A stretch of 64,000 bases of DNA from Sneathiella sp. HT1-7 (GCF_020731145.1 NZ_JAJFZN010000001.1:806001-870000), one strand, 5' to 3'; shown: positions 46,880 through 55,794, counted from the first letter of the stretch. Made by a program: numbers and translations. Notes: generated by a model from the sequence alone, not told the origin.

Positions 46880-46963
46880 TCCGCCGGACCGCTGGGGCGC
46901 CTCGGTCATTCGCTTTTATTATCAATCTATTATGCAGCTGTTGCTCGGCTGCCAGGAGTCAAA

Positions 46964-48109
46964 ATGAAAAAGGCAATTTTGGGTACGACAGCGCTTGTTG
47001 CCGCTGGCGCATTCGCTACCTCACCGGCCTCCGCGTCTGATAAAATTCAGCTAGGAGTTGGTGGTTACATGCAGTCCACTTACTTCTACCAAGACAGCGA
47101 TGAGCCAGCAGGCACAGCATCACGTACTTCCGACCGGGTAACTCAAGAAGGTGAAATTCATTTCACCGGCGAAACAACACTCGATAATGGCCTGAAATTC
47201 GGTGTCAACGTTCAGCTCGAAGCTTATCAGGCGACTGACCAGATCGACGAAACCTACATTTATGTTGAAGGTTCTTTCGGCCGTGTTCTTCTTGGTTCTG
47301 AAAACAGTGCATCTTACCTGATGCATTACACCAGCCCGTCGCCAGTTCCGATGTATTCGGCGGATTCGAATAACATTGCACCGACAGGTCAGGCCAACAC
47401 GACCTATAACAATATGTTCTCCGATGCCGACAAAATCACATACTTTTCGCCTCGGTTTGCTGGCTTCCAGTTTGGTGCGTCCTATGTTCCCGACGGAAAT
47501 GCTGAAACCGGCTCAAGCGGTAATACCCAGTTCCAGGCGCCTGCGTTGGAAACCGGTCTTGATCGTGGTTACTCTGTCGCTGTCAACTATGTTAACAAAT
47601 TCGGTGGCGTTGATGTAGGTGTCTCCGCCGGTTATGAACAAGCTGATGTAACAGTCACTACTACAGCTCCAGTTTATGCGTTTAATCCGTCAACAGGTGG
47701 GTCTACGCTCGTAACTCCGGCAGTTACGGCTGATGGCGAAGATCAGGAAGCATATAGCTTCGGCACATCCGTTGGTGTCGCCGGATTTACAGTCGGTGCG
47801 GGCTATTCAAAGATTGAAAACCTATCAGGTGTTTCAGGCGATGATAGAAAAACTTGGTCCGCTGGTCTGAAATACGGTCAAGGCCCTTGGGCAGTTGGCG
47901 TACAGTACTCAAAAAGTACCGATGAGCCCGCCGCGGGTGCCGATATTGATGCGACGACATGGATCATCGGCGGTCAATATGTACTCGGCCCGGGAATCAC
48001 CGCATTCGGAGGTGTTGAAATCGATGACAACGACCTGGCAGCAAGTACGGCAACTCGTATGGCCGGAAAAACAAACACATTCTTTGTGGGTACAGCTGTA
48101 AGCTTCTAA
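46964..48109 (+). CDS. Outer-membrane porin, copy 1
   Basis: A 381-residue trimeric-type porin of the alphaproteobacterial family. Residues 1-22 are a Sec signal peptide (MKKAILGTTALVAAGAF..ASA), the mature part starts with GVGGYMQSTYFYQ, and the chain ends VGTAVSF, with the C-terminal Phe recognised by the BAM complex. The ATG at 46964 has CAGGAG upstream; the longer open frame starting at 46835 lacks a signal. It is a close paralogue of the next gene. Probably controlled by a CRP-family protein and ended by the hairpin at 48136. Confidence 0.92.
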   Translation: MKKAILGTTALVAAGAFATSPASASDKIQLGVGGYMQSTYFYQDSDEPAGTASRTSDRVTQEGEIHFTGETTLDNGLKFGVNVQLEAYQATDQIDETYIYVEGSFGRVLLGSENSASYLMHYTSPSPVPMYSADSNNIAPTGQANTTYNNMFSDADKITYFSPRFAGFQFGASYVPDGNAETGSSGNTQFQAPALETGLDRGYSVAVNYVNKFGGVDVGVSAGYEQADVTVTTTAPVYAFNPSTGGSTLVTPAVTADGEDQEAYSFGTSVGVAGFTVGAGYSKIENLSGVSGDDRKTWSAGLKYGQGPWAVGVQYSKSTDEPAAGADIDATTWIIGGQYVLGPGITAFGGVEIDDNDLAASTATRMAGKTNTFFVGTAVSF

Positions 48110-48135
48110 ACCCCTACTCAATTTGAATGGCATAT

Positions 48136-48167
48136 GAAAGAGGGCAAAGATTCTGCCCTCTTTTTTA
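48136..48167 (+). terminator. Rho-independent terminator after porin 1
   Basis: AAAGAGGGCA, a 7-base loop, TGCCCTCTTT and a T-run. Confidence 0.9.
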
Positions 48168-48524
48168 TTAGATTCTGACACGGCAGCAGGATTCTGCACT
48201 TGCCGCAGTTTTGGCATGAAAATAGCAGAAATATTGATATAACCGGGCGTCGATACTGTTTTTGCTGGCGACCTTTAAAAACGACGAAAATAAAATAGGT
48301 TATGCCTCATTCCTGATGTGCCAATGCAAACATGATTAACGAAGTATGACCTAATTGTGACTTTTTGAGCACAGTCATTCGAATTTGGAGAAAAGGCCAT
48401 CGTCTTGCGCTTGACCAGATGGCCGTTAACCTTCTTTACTCCCTCTTGACTTACGGGCCGTTTGGCCTTGCGTCTGTATTTTAATCTTAGTTCTCTAGCT
48501 TGTTGTGAGCAGAGGGGAGACAAA
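48168..48524. promoter_or_regulatory. Upstream region of porin 2
   Basis: 357 bp without a gene. It contains an inverted repeat GGCCATC (48395-48401) / GATGGCC (48418-48424). The right arm lies next to a possible -35 TTGACC (48411), followed 18 bp later by TTTACT as a weak -10; a second TTGACT occurs at 48446. It shows no copy of the TTGTGA-N6-TCACAA dyad seen before porin 1, so the two porins are probably controlled differently. Confidence 0.35.
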
Positions 48525-49667
48525 ATGAAAAAAGCAATCTTGGGTACGACAGCGCTCGTTGCCGTTGGTGCACTCGCTGCAGCACCGGCTTCCGCGTCTG
48601 AAAAAATCGCCTTGGGTGTAGGCGGCTATATGCAGTCCACCTATTTCTATCAGAGTTCCGATGAGCCAGCTGGTACGCCGGATCGTACTTCTGACCGTGT
48701 AACGCAAGAAGGTGAAATTTTCTTCACCGGTTCAACAACTTTGGACAATGGCCTGAAATTCGGTGTCAACGTTCAGCTTGAAGCTTATGAAGCAACAGAT
48801 CAGGTCGACGAAACATACATCTATGTTCAAGGCTCTTTCGGTCGTGTTCTTCTCGGTTCTGAAGACTCTGCTGCATACCTGATGCATTACACGAGCCCAT
48901 CACCGGTTCCAATGTATTCTGCTGACTCAGCTAACATCTATCCTACGGGCCAAGGCAACACGACTCGTCCGAACATGTTCTCTGACTCAGACAAGATCAC
49001 CTACTTTACGCCGCGTTTCGCTGGCTTCCAGTTGGGTGCTTCTTATATTCCTGATGGATCTAGCCAGACTGGCACAGGCGAATCCCAGTATGCTGCACCT
49101 TCATACGATTCTGGTACAGATCGTGGTTGGTCAGTAGCTGCTAACTATGTCAACAAGTTCGGTTCAGTCGACGTAGCAGCATCTGCTGCATACCAGCAGG
49201 CTGATACGACAGTTGTCGTAACGGCTCCTGTCTACGCATTCAACCCTGGAACAGGTGGTTCTACTCTTGTAACTGCTGCTGTAACAGGTGATGGCGACGA
49301 TTACGAAGAATATGCATTCGGCGTATCTATCGGTGTTGCTGGCTTCACAGTTGGTGGTGGTTACGGTGTTGACAAAAACATCTCTGGTGTTTCCGACAAC
49401 GATAGCAAAGCATGGTCCGCTGGCGTTAAATACGGCATGGGCCCATGGGCAGTTGGTGTACAGTACTCCAAAACGACCTTTGAACCTGCTGCCGGTGGCG
49501 ACACCGACCAGACAACTTGGCTCGTCGGTGGTCAGTATACACTCGGCCCGGGAATCACCGCATTCGGTGGTTGGCAGTATGATGACAATGATTTGGCAGC
49601 ATCTTCAGCTACTCGTATGGCTGGCGACACAAGCACATTCTTTGTTGGTACAGCTCTTTCCTTCTAA
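48525..49667 (+). CDS. Outer-membrane porin, copy 2
   Basis: A 380-residue porin closely related to copy 1: same signal peptide pattern (MKKAILGTTALVAVGAL), GVGGYMQSTYFYQSSDEPAGT, LMHYTSPSPVPMYSAD and terminal VGTALSF. AGAGGGGAGA precedes the ATG at 48525. Its codons favour GCT, GTA, GGT and AAC-type choices more than copy 1, consistent with very high expression. Differences cluster in loop-like stretches. Terminated by a strong hairpin. Confidence 0.92.
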   Translation: MKKAILGTTALVAVGALAAAPASASEKIALGVGGYMQSTYFYQSSDEPAGTPDRTSDRVTQEGEIFFTGSTTLDNGLKFGVNVQLEAYEATDQVDETYIYVQGSFGRVLLGSEDSAAYLMHYTSPSPVPMYSADSANIYPTGQGNTTRPNMFSDSDKITYFTPRFAGFQLGASYIPDGSSQTGTGESQYAAPSYDSGTDRGWSVAANYVNKFGSVDVAASAAYQQADTTVVVTAPVYAFNPGTGGSTLVTAAVTGDGDDYEEYAFGVSIGVAGFTVGGGYGVDKNISGVSDNDSKAWSAGVKYGMGPWAVGVQYSKTTFEPAAGGDTDQTTWLVGGQYTLGPGITAFGGWQYDDNDLAASSATRMAGDTSTFFVGTALSF

Positions 49668-49688
49668 TCTGAAGGAAATTCTAAAGAC

Positions 49689-49721
49689 AGAGGAGGGCAG
49701 GTTTTCCTGCCCTCCTTTTTT
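49689..49721 (+). terminator. Rho-independent terminator after porin 2
   Basis: AGGAGGGCAG, 6-base loop, CTGCCCTCCT and a T-run; separates the porin from the sulfotransferase cluster. Confidence 0.93.
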
Positions 49722-49788
49722 GTTGTCTGTTTGTATCCTGTTGATTATTTTGTCTTCGAACGGTTGTTTTTAAGAAAGCGCAAAAGCT

Positions 49789-50619
49789 ATGGGCGGAATT
49801 ATCTGGTTGGCATCGTACCCAAAGTCAGGAAACACCTGGACGCGGACCTTTATTCATAACCTGCTTCTAAATCCCAAAGAACCAACAGATATTAACAGTA
49901 TGCATCATTTCACTTTAGGGGATGGCGGTAAGAAGTTTTATGAGCAAGCGAGTGGAAAGCCGTTTGAAGAATTAACCCGGCGAGAGATCGCAGCTTTGAT
50001 ACCCAAGGTTCATGAGATCTTTACAAAATCACACCCCGATTCAGTGTTTGTGAAAACGCATAGTGCCTTGGCAAACTTCCTTGGGGTCCCCTTGATAACA
50101 ATGGAACATACGGCCGGCGCGATTTATATCATCCGCAACCCACTTGATGTCGTCATCTCGTTAGCTAGTCACTATAATCTAAGTTTGGATCAAGCAATTC
50201 ATATGCTAAATAATCCAAAAGCAAAATCTGCAGAAATTGAAAGCAATATTGAACAATTTTACGGCTCTTGGTCTAATCATGTGAATTCTTGGATGCCGTT
50301 TAATCCTCAATACAAACATGTTATGCGATATGAAGATATGTTAGATAAACCCTTGGAAGTATTTGGTGGCTTAGCTAATTTCCTAGGGCTGCGCCCACCA
50401 AAGGAACGCCTTCTTAGAGCTATTGAATTTTCTTCTTTTGACGCAGTGCGCAAGCAAGAAGATATGAAGGGCTTTACCGAAAACCCTGATACAAACGAGA
50501 ATTTTTTTCGTGTTGGAAAATCAGGCCAATGGAAAAGTATCTTGTCTCGCAAGCAGGTCAATAAAGTTGTTAAATGCCACCATCAAACAATGAATCAGTT
50601 TGGTTATCTCCCAGACTAG
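49789..50619 (+). CDS. PAPS-dependent sulfotransferase, copy 1 of 3
   Basis: A 276-residue cytosolic-type sulfotransferase (Sulfotransfer_1 fold) that would move sulfate from PAPS to a hydroxyl or amine. The 5'-phosphosulfate loop YPKSGNTW is at 10-17, the catalytic His91 in FVKTHS, the 3'-phosphate motif RNPLDVVIS at 116-124, and the FFRVGKSGQWK segment near the end matches the RKGxxGDWK motif. No signal peptide. It is visibly richer in A and T than its two paralogues downstream. Acceptor unknown; gap to the next copy is 26 bp. Confidence 0.88.
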   Translation: MGGIIWLASYPKSGNTWTRTFIHNLLLNPKEPTDINSMHHFTLGDGGKKFYEQASGKPFEELTRREIAALIPKVHEIFTKSHPDSVFVKTHSALANFLGVPLITMEHTAGAIYIIRNPLDVVISLASHYNLSLDQAIHMLNNPKAKSAEIESNIEQFYGSWSNHVNSWMPFNPQYKHVMRYEDMLDKPLEVFGGLANFLGLRPPKERLLRAIEFSSFDAVRKQEDMKGFTENPDTNENFFRVGKSGQWKSILSRKQVNKVVKCHHQTMNQFGYLPD

Positions 50620-50645
50620 ATTAATAGTAAGATTGGGCGAGTTTC

Positions 50646-51482
50646 ATGGGTAAAATAATCTGGTTGGCGTCCTACCCAAAGTCGGGCAACACTTGGACGC
50701 GAACTTTCATAAATAATCTACTGCTTGATCCGGAAAAACCGGTAGATATCAACATCCTTTCCGATCTGACGCCGGGCGATGCCCGAAAATCCTGGTATGA
50801 AAAAGCGGCCGGGATGCCGTATCATCGCCTTTCCATGGGTCAGGTGATCACCTTGCGACCCAAGGTTCATCAGTTGATTGCTGATTTGCAGGAAGACAAG
50901 GTTTTTGTAAAGACGCATTCAATTTACGGTCAGTTGCACGGGGTACCGCAGATCAACATGGATTGCACTGCGGGTGCCATCTATGTTATCCGCAATCCTC
51001 TGGATGTGGTGATTTCCGTTTCTTCTCATTTTGGGCTTCCGATCGACGGGGCGATCAAATTGATGGGTGACCCAAATGCCTTCCTCGATGAAGCTCCGGC
51101 ACTTGGAAATATACGGCAGTATTTCGGCTCCTGGTCGGGACACGCCAACAGCTGGACACATTTTGACCGGGAAAAAATGCATGTCATGCGGTATGAAGAT
51201 ATGCAGGACAAATCTGAGGAAACCTTTGGGGAGATGGTAAAATTCCTCAACCTGGATCTGCCGGAGGAGCGGATCGCAAAGGCGATTGAATTTTCCTCTT
51301 TTGATGTTGCGCGCAAACAGGAAGATGAAAAAGGCTTTAAAGAGCAGTCGAAAAAGAATGACAAATTCTTCCGCGTGGGCAAGGCCGGTCAATGGAAGGA
51401 CAAACTCACGGATGCGCAGATCGATCAGATCACCAATACGCATCAGGTGACGATGAAATATTTCGGATATCTGCCTGAATAA
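50646..51482 (+). CDS. PAPS-dependent sulfotransferase, copy 2 of 3
   Basis: A 278-residue paralogue of the preceding gene with YPKSGNTW at 10-17, catalytic His91 in FVKTHS, RNPLDVVIS and FFRVGKAGQWK. The region between about residues 38 and 85 and the segment around 130-155 differ most from the other copies, which is where acceptor recognition is expected. Probably in one transcript with its neighbours (26 bp and 36 bp gaps). Confidence 0.88.
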   Translation: MGKIIWLASYPKSGNTWTRTFINNLLLDPEKPVDINILSDLTPGDARKSWYEKAAGMPYHRLSMGQVITLRPKVHQLIADLQEDKVFVKTHSIYGQLHGVPQINMDCTAGAIYVIRNPLDVVISVSSHFGLPIDGAIKLMGDPNAFLDEAPALGNIRQYFGSWSGHANSWTHFDREKMHVMRYEDMQDKSEETFGEMVKFLNLDLPEERIAKAIEFSSFDVARKQEDEKGFKEQSKKNDKFFRVGKAGQWKDKLTDAQIDQITNTHQVTMKYFGYLPE

Positions 51483-51518
51483 GGTAGCAATTTTAAACTT
51501 CAAAGCGAAAGCTGACTT

Positions 51519-52358
51519 ATGGGCGGAATAATCTGGCTGGCCTCCTATCCGAAATCGGGAAATACCTGGGTGCGGACTTTTCTGCACAATTTGCTGCTCA
51601 ACGCCGACCGACCGGCGGATATTAACGAACTCACCAGATTTACCATCGGCGATGGGGAGAAGGTTTGGTATAAGCAGGTGACAGGTAAACCGTTCAGCAG
51701 CTTTACGGACGAAGAAAGTGCGGCGCTGATACCGAGGGTTCATCAGGCATATGCCCGCACACGTCCCGATTCCGTTTTTGTAAAAACCCATAACTGGCTT
51801 GGTAAAAAGCACGGGATTTCATTGATAACGCCGGAATTCACGGCCGGCGCGATTTATATTGTCCGCAATCCGCTGGATGTGGTGATTTCCCTCTCGGATC
51901 ACTACGGGCTGGAAATTGATCAGGGCATTGAAATGATGAATGATGACAAAGCCTATAGTGGAGAAACGGATCGTAAACTCCCGGATTTCCTGAGTTCCTG
52001 GTCAAACCATGTCACCTCCTGGCAGGCGATGGATAAATCCGCCCGTCATATCTTGCGATACGAAGATATGCTTTATAAGCCGGAGAAAACATTCAGCGAA
52101 TTGGCAAAGTTTCTAGGCCTTAAGCCGCCAAAGGAACGGCTTAAACGGGCAATTAAATTTTCCTCCTTTGAAACCTCGCGAAAGCTAGAGGCGGAAAAAG
52201 GGTTTAACGAACGATCTGATAAGGCAGAAAAATTCTTCAGGGTTGGGAAATCCGGGCAGTGGAAAACGGCTCTTTCGCCGGAGCAGGTTGAGAAAATTGT
52301 TGCTGCTCATCAAGATGTAATGAAAGAATTCAAATATCTGCCGCCGGGATATAAGTAG
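51519..52358 (+). CDS. PAPS-dependent sulfotransferase, copy 3 of 3
   Basis: A 279-residue paralogue with YPKSGNTW at 10-17, His91 in FVKTHN, RNPLDVVIS and FFRVGKSGQWK. Closer to copy 1 in the N-terminal third (GGIIWLASYPKSGNTW, FTIGDGEKVWYKQVTGKPF). Last gene of the cluster; no hairpin terminator is obvious in the 102 bp before yggS. No APS kinase or sulfurylase gene is in the window, so PAPS comes from elsewhere. Confidence 0.88.
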   Translation: MGGIIWLASYPKSGNTWVRTFLHNLLLNADRPADINELTRFTIGDGEKVWYKQVTGKPFSSFTDEESAALIPRVHQAYARTRPDSVFVKTHNWLGKKHGISLITPEFTAGAIYIVRNPLDVVISLSDHYGLEIDQGIEMMNDDKAYSGETDRKLPDFLSSWSNHVTSWQAMDKSARHILRYEDMLYKPEKTFSELAKFLGLKPPKERLKRAIKFSSFETSRKLEAEKGFNERSDKAEKFFRVGKSGQWKTALSPEQVEKIVAAHQDVMKEFKYLPPGYK

Positions 52359-52460
52359 GAAATTTACCAATTTTTAACCATAATTGGCAGATTGAGACTA
52401 TTTTGTCCTCTTAAAGGCAATATTTTACAGGATTTAGGATTTTAAAGTCCGGAGAGAAAA

Positions 52461-53156
52461 ATGGATACCGCATCGTCAAGTTCCACGAGTGATATCGCCG
52501 ATAATTTCGAAGAAATTACGGGCCGTATTCATAAAGCGGCCGAAACATGGGCGCGGGTTCCGGGCGACGTTGACCTGATCGCGGTCAGCAAACGCCAGCC
52601 CGTTGAGGCGATTGAAGTGGCGCTCTCTCTTGGACATCGGCATTTTGGGGAAAACAGGGTGCAAGAGGCTCAGGAAAAATGGCCTGACCTGAAAGCCCGC
52701 TATCCCGATATCGAGCTACATTTAATCGGCCCCTTGCAAACTAACAAAGCAAAAGACGCCGTGGCACTTTTTGATGTTATTCAAACAGTCGACCGACCAA
52801 AGCTTGCGCGGGTCCTTGCCAAGGAAATGACAGCGGCGGGGCGCCATCTTCCGGTCTATATCCAGGTCAATACCGGCAAGGAAGAACAGAAAGCCGGTAT
52901 TTTTCCGGAAGATGCAGACAATTTCATCATCGAATGTCGGGAGGGGCTCGGCCTAAATGTCATCGGGCTGATGTGCATTCCTCCGGTGGAGGAGCAACCC
53001 GCGCCGCATTTCGCGCTACTTGGGAAAATTGCTGCGCGCAATAATCTTGCCCGCCTCAGTATGGGAATGAGTGCGGACTTTGAGACAGCGGTGCAGTTCG
53101 GGGCGACCTCGGTTCGGGTCGGAACGGCGCTTTTCGGTGCCCGCAGCGCGCCGTAA
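52461..53156 (+). CDS. yggS: YggS family PLP-binding protein (PLP homeostasis)
   Basis: A 231-residue PLP-binding protein of the YggS/PROSC family, which keeps free PLP and amino acid balance. PLP lysine lies in LIAVSKRQPVEAI; later HFGENRVQEAQEKW, LHLIGPLQTNKAKDAV and SMGMSADFETAVQFGATSVRVG are all family hallmarks. GGAGAG precedes the ATG. Its stop codon abuts the stop of the convergent L,D-transpeptidase-like gene with no base between. Confidence 0.94.
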   Translation: MDTASSSSTSDIADNFEEITGRIHKAAETWARVPGDVDLIAVSKRQPVEAIEVALSLGHRHFGENRVQEAQEKWPDLKARYPDIELHLIGPLQTNKAKDAVALFDVIQTVDRPKLARVLAKEMTAAGRHLPVYIQVNTGKEEQKAGIFPEDADNFIIECREGLGLNVIGLMCIPPVEEQPAPHFALLGKIAARNNLARLSMGMSADFETAVQFGATSVRVGTALFGARSAP

Positions 53157-53672
53157 CTATGGGGCCGGGATCACGATTTCGGTTGATGGCTCGATTGCCG
53201 CAAGAAGTGTCAGAAGATCATCCTGCGCCAGTGCGATACACCCTTCCGTCGGTGCATAATTATCTCGTGCCACATGCATAAAAATGCAGCTACCCGCGTC
53301 CGCTACAGGCGGATCATCGTTATATCCGATCACAACAATGAGGTTATACACCTCATCTGTCCGCCAGAGCTGTTCATGGCTTGCCTTGAACGGTAAGCGG
53401 ACATACTGATTATAGAGCGGATCATCCGGCGCATCGCACCAGCCGTCATGGTTGTTCAGTTCTTGTGTGGAAAGCGTACATTCGGGAGGGTTTGGGAATT
53501 TGTCGGGCCGGTAATATAACTGACGAAGCGGGAACCGTCCGGCGGGGATCGCGTGATCCCCTTCCCGTTTGGCCAAGGTGATGCCAGCCTTGCCAAGGGC
53601 ACAGTCAAAAGTGAGAGTACCGTAGCGCAGGTGTGCGCGGGCACCGTCTATATCCGTGATTTCGATATTCAT
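53157..53672 (-). CDS. L,D-transpeptidase (YkuD) family protein without signal peptide
   Basis: A 171-residue YkuD-domain protein: catalytic His133 in FMHVA and Cys145 in TEGCIAL, with a Glu in place of the usual HG before Cys. L,D-transpeptidases normally act in the periplasm on peptidoglycan, but this one starts MNIEITDIDG with no hydrophobic segment, and the frame gives no better upstream start. Short alphaproteobacterial members are often like this. Role unclear. Confidence 0.82.
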   Translation of the reverse strand: MNIEITDIDGARAHLRYGTLTFDCALGKAGITLAKREGDHAIPAGRFPLRQLYYRPDKFPNPPECTLSTQELNNHDGWCDAPDDPLYNQYVRLPFKASHEQLWRTDEVYNLIVVIGYNDDPPVADAGSCIFMHVARDNYAPTEGCIALAQDDLLTLLAAIEPSTEIVIPAP

Positions 53673-53719
53673 GGGAGAAGTCTAGGGCGCCAAAGCACCA
53701 AAGTCATCCGCGGAATGCA

Positions 53720-54553
53720 TTAGGGAGACTGCCGCTCAGCGGGTTCGATCGGTCTTGCAACGGGCCTTGCGCTATTTTCCATGGCGGTGGTGGTTTTCTG
53801 ATAGGCAATACTGGCTGCTTTGGCATCTATCGCGGGGTTAGCCAAGGCGGCGGGCGCAGTATTAAAGCTTCTGAACACGGCATGGAGCTGCTCTTCGCTC
53901 AGATCCTGTGTTTTTGCTGTCTCAAGCTGTTGCAGAAGGGCGGGTTTGTTGCCTTTCCATTCCAGTCCGATGGGAGAGGCCATAGGCATTTTCTCCTCTA
54001 TCGTCATTTTTGGCAGATCCTGCGGCACGATGGGAGCTGCGAGTGGTGCGCTATCAATTGGCGCCACAGCGCCAGGAGCTTTTGCCACATTTGCAACGGC
54101 CTCTTCCGGAGCAGGTGATATTTCTGCTGCGGGCGGCGCGGTGGCGATCATTTCTTCGGGCGCAGCCTCGTCCTCGTCGGTGGAGAACAGGCTGAGTACG
54201 TGGCCGCCAACATCCTTGCCGGTTATTTCTTCAATCGTGGAGTTGACGACGGAAACTGCCAGTCCAATCGCCCCGCCATAAATAGTGCCGCCAATATTGC
54301 GGGCGCCGGGGCTGATTTCGTCGCCGGTAACTTCCCGATAGAGGGATGAAATGCCGGGGATATGCTGCAAGGGGTTGATGATATCGAGAAAATCGTCGAA
54401 ACCGAAACCGTCCTCACCAAAGCCATCCTCGTCGGATACTTTGTTGCCATAGGTATCGACCCGCTCCTGCGGCACATACATTGCGACCTGCTCGTTCGGC
54501 AGGGCCCGATCGAGATAGGCGTATGGGTCATGGGTGACGGCGTTAATCGACAT
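53720..54553 (-). CDS. Hypothetical protein with conserved FGFDDFLDIINPLQHIPGIS motif
   Basis: A 277-residue protein, function unknown. The conserved part is residues 43-110 (DDFLDIINPLQHIPGISSLYREVTGDEISPGARNIGGTIYGG and a glycine-rich helix that follows), a module met as a hypothetical protein in many alphaproteobacteria. Two DGFG repeats precede it. The rest is Ala/Pro-rich and probably disordered, ending in a helical stretch. No signal peptide. Confidence 0.7.
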   Translation of the reverse strand: MSINAVTHDPYAYLDRALPNEQVAMYVPQERVDTYGNKVSDEDGFGEDGFGFDDFLDIINPLQHIPGISSLYREVTGDEISPGARNIGGTIYGGAIGLAVSVVNSTIEEITGKDVGGHVLSLFSTDEDEAAPEEMIATAPPAAEISPAPEEAVANVAKAPGAVAPIDSAPLAAPIVPQDLPKMTIEEKMPMASPIGLEWKGNKPALLQQLETAKTQDLSEEQLHAVFRSFNTAPAALANPAIDAKAASIAYQKTTTAMENSARPVARPIEPAERQSP

Positions 54554-54675
54554 ATTGTACTCCTTGCTCAGATTATCAGCAAAGAGCGTGCCAGTATTAC
54601 TCGCTGGAATCTGCGGGCTGCGGGGCGGGAAGTGTTAATGTTGCGGCAAAAATTGCCGCCTAACTCTGCCCACGC

Positions 54676-55794
54676 CTATAAATAATGCCCACTACGCTTC
54701 TTTTTGGTCGCGAGATACAGCTCGTTATGGGTGTTGGATGGGAATTTATGTGAGACACGCTCGGTTACCGTGATGCCATGCCGCTCCAATCCCTCAACCT
54801 TTTCCGGATTGTTGGTCATCAGGCGGGTTTTCTTGAAGCCGAGCAGTTTCAGCATCTCGGCGGCGGGGCGAAACACCCGCTCATCCGCATCAAAGCCGAG
54901 CCGTTCATTGGCATCGACTGTATCAAAACCCTGCGCTTGCAGTTTATAGGCGCGGAGTTTGTTGATGAGCCCGATGCCGCGCCCCTCCTGTGCGAGATAG
55001 AGGAGGACGCCGCCGCCTTCCTCAGCTATTGCCTTCAGTGCGCCGCGCAGTTGCTCCCCGCAGTCACATTTGAGAGAGCCGATGAGATCGCCGGTAAAAC
55101 ATTCCGAATGCAGCCGCGCCAGCACGGGCTCCCGCCGGTTGGGCTCACCAACAACAATTGCCAGATGCTCAATCCCCCCGTCTTCGGGGCGAAAAGCGTG
55201 AAAGGTGCTGTCTTCCGCCGCCTGAAGTGGTACGCGGGCCGAGGCAACAGACTTCAGTTTAAGCGCAGCGGTATCCTCAAACGCGAGAATATCTTCCAGA
55301 CTGACAATCGATAAATCATGTTCGGTTGCAACGGCTTCCACCCTGTCAATCGACAGCGGGGCAGCCAGAACAGAAGGTAGCAATCGGGCCAGCTTGGCAA
55401 TTTTAATCGCGCCAGAAACTGAGGGCGGCAACCCCTCCTTTATTCGGGTGAAGGGCCCACGAAAGGGCTGATCGAGATCATGAACCGCATCGGCGAGCGC
55501 ACGCATCAATGGTGCATCCATCCAATCCTCGATCACCAGGCGGACCGTGTCATCTCCAGTCGGCTGGATATGCAGGACATTTGCGCGATGGGCCGTAAGG
55601 GCCAGAACGGGTTCCGCACCGCTGCGCGCAGCGAGAGTTTCAAGCTCCGCATCATAGGCCATCTCGGTAGAGAGTATAAGGGAGGCTTCGTCTTTTCCTG
55701 TCACCACTACACTCAGTCCGCGGCGCAGGTCTGCAATGGCGCGGTCGACGGTGCGCAGCCGTTTGAGCTCTGTCTTGTTCTTGTTGTTACTCAT
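54676..55794 (-). CDS. ribA: GTP cyclohydrolase II with degenerate N-terminal domain
   Basis: First step of riboflavin synthesis from GTP. The C-terminal 200 residues are a full RibA: zinc cysteines in ECFTGDLIGSLKCDCGEQLRG, catalytic AQEGRGIGLINKLRAYKLQ and LMTNNPEKVEGL. The N-terminal 150 residues look like a DHBP-synthase-type domain (VDRAIADLRRGLSVVVTG) but lack the DDEDRENEGD active-site motif of RibB, so only the cyclohydrolase should be active. No FMN riboswitch is seen upstream. Confidence 0.9.
   Translation of the reverse strand: MSNNKNKTELKRLRTVDRAIADLRRGLSVVVTGKDEASLILSTEMAYDAELETLAARSGAEPVLALTAHRANVLHIQPTGDDTVRLVIEDWMDAPLMRALADAVHDLDQPFRGPFTRIKEGLPPSVSGAIKIAKLARLLPSVLAAPLSIDRVEAVATEHDLSIVSLEDILAFEDTAALKLKSVASARVPLQAAEDSTFHAFRPEDGGIEHLAIVVGEPNRREPVLARLHSECFTGDLIGSLKCDCGEQLRGALKAIAEEGGGVLLYLAQEGRGIGLINKLRAYKLQAQGFDTVDANERLGFDADERVFRPAAEMLKLLGFKKTRLMTNNPEKVEGLERHGITVTERVSHKFPSNTHNELYLATKKKRSGHYL

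Noticed and set aside
46835-46963. N-terminal extension of porin 1
   Set aside because: The frame is open, but the signal peptide and the ribosome-binding site both place the start at 46964.
48340-48380. Second CRP site before porin 2 (TTGTGACTTTTTGAGCACAG)
   Set aside because: The half-sites are not TGTGA and TCACA at 6-bp spacing; only one good half-site.
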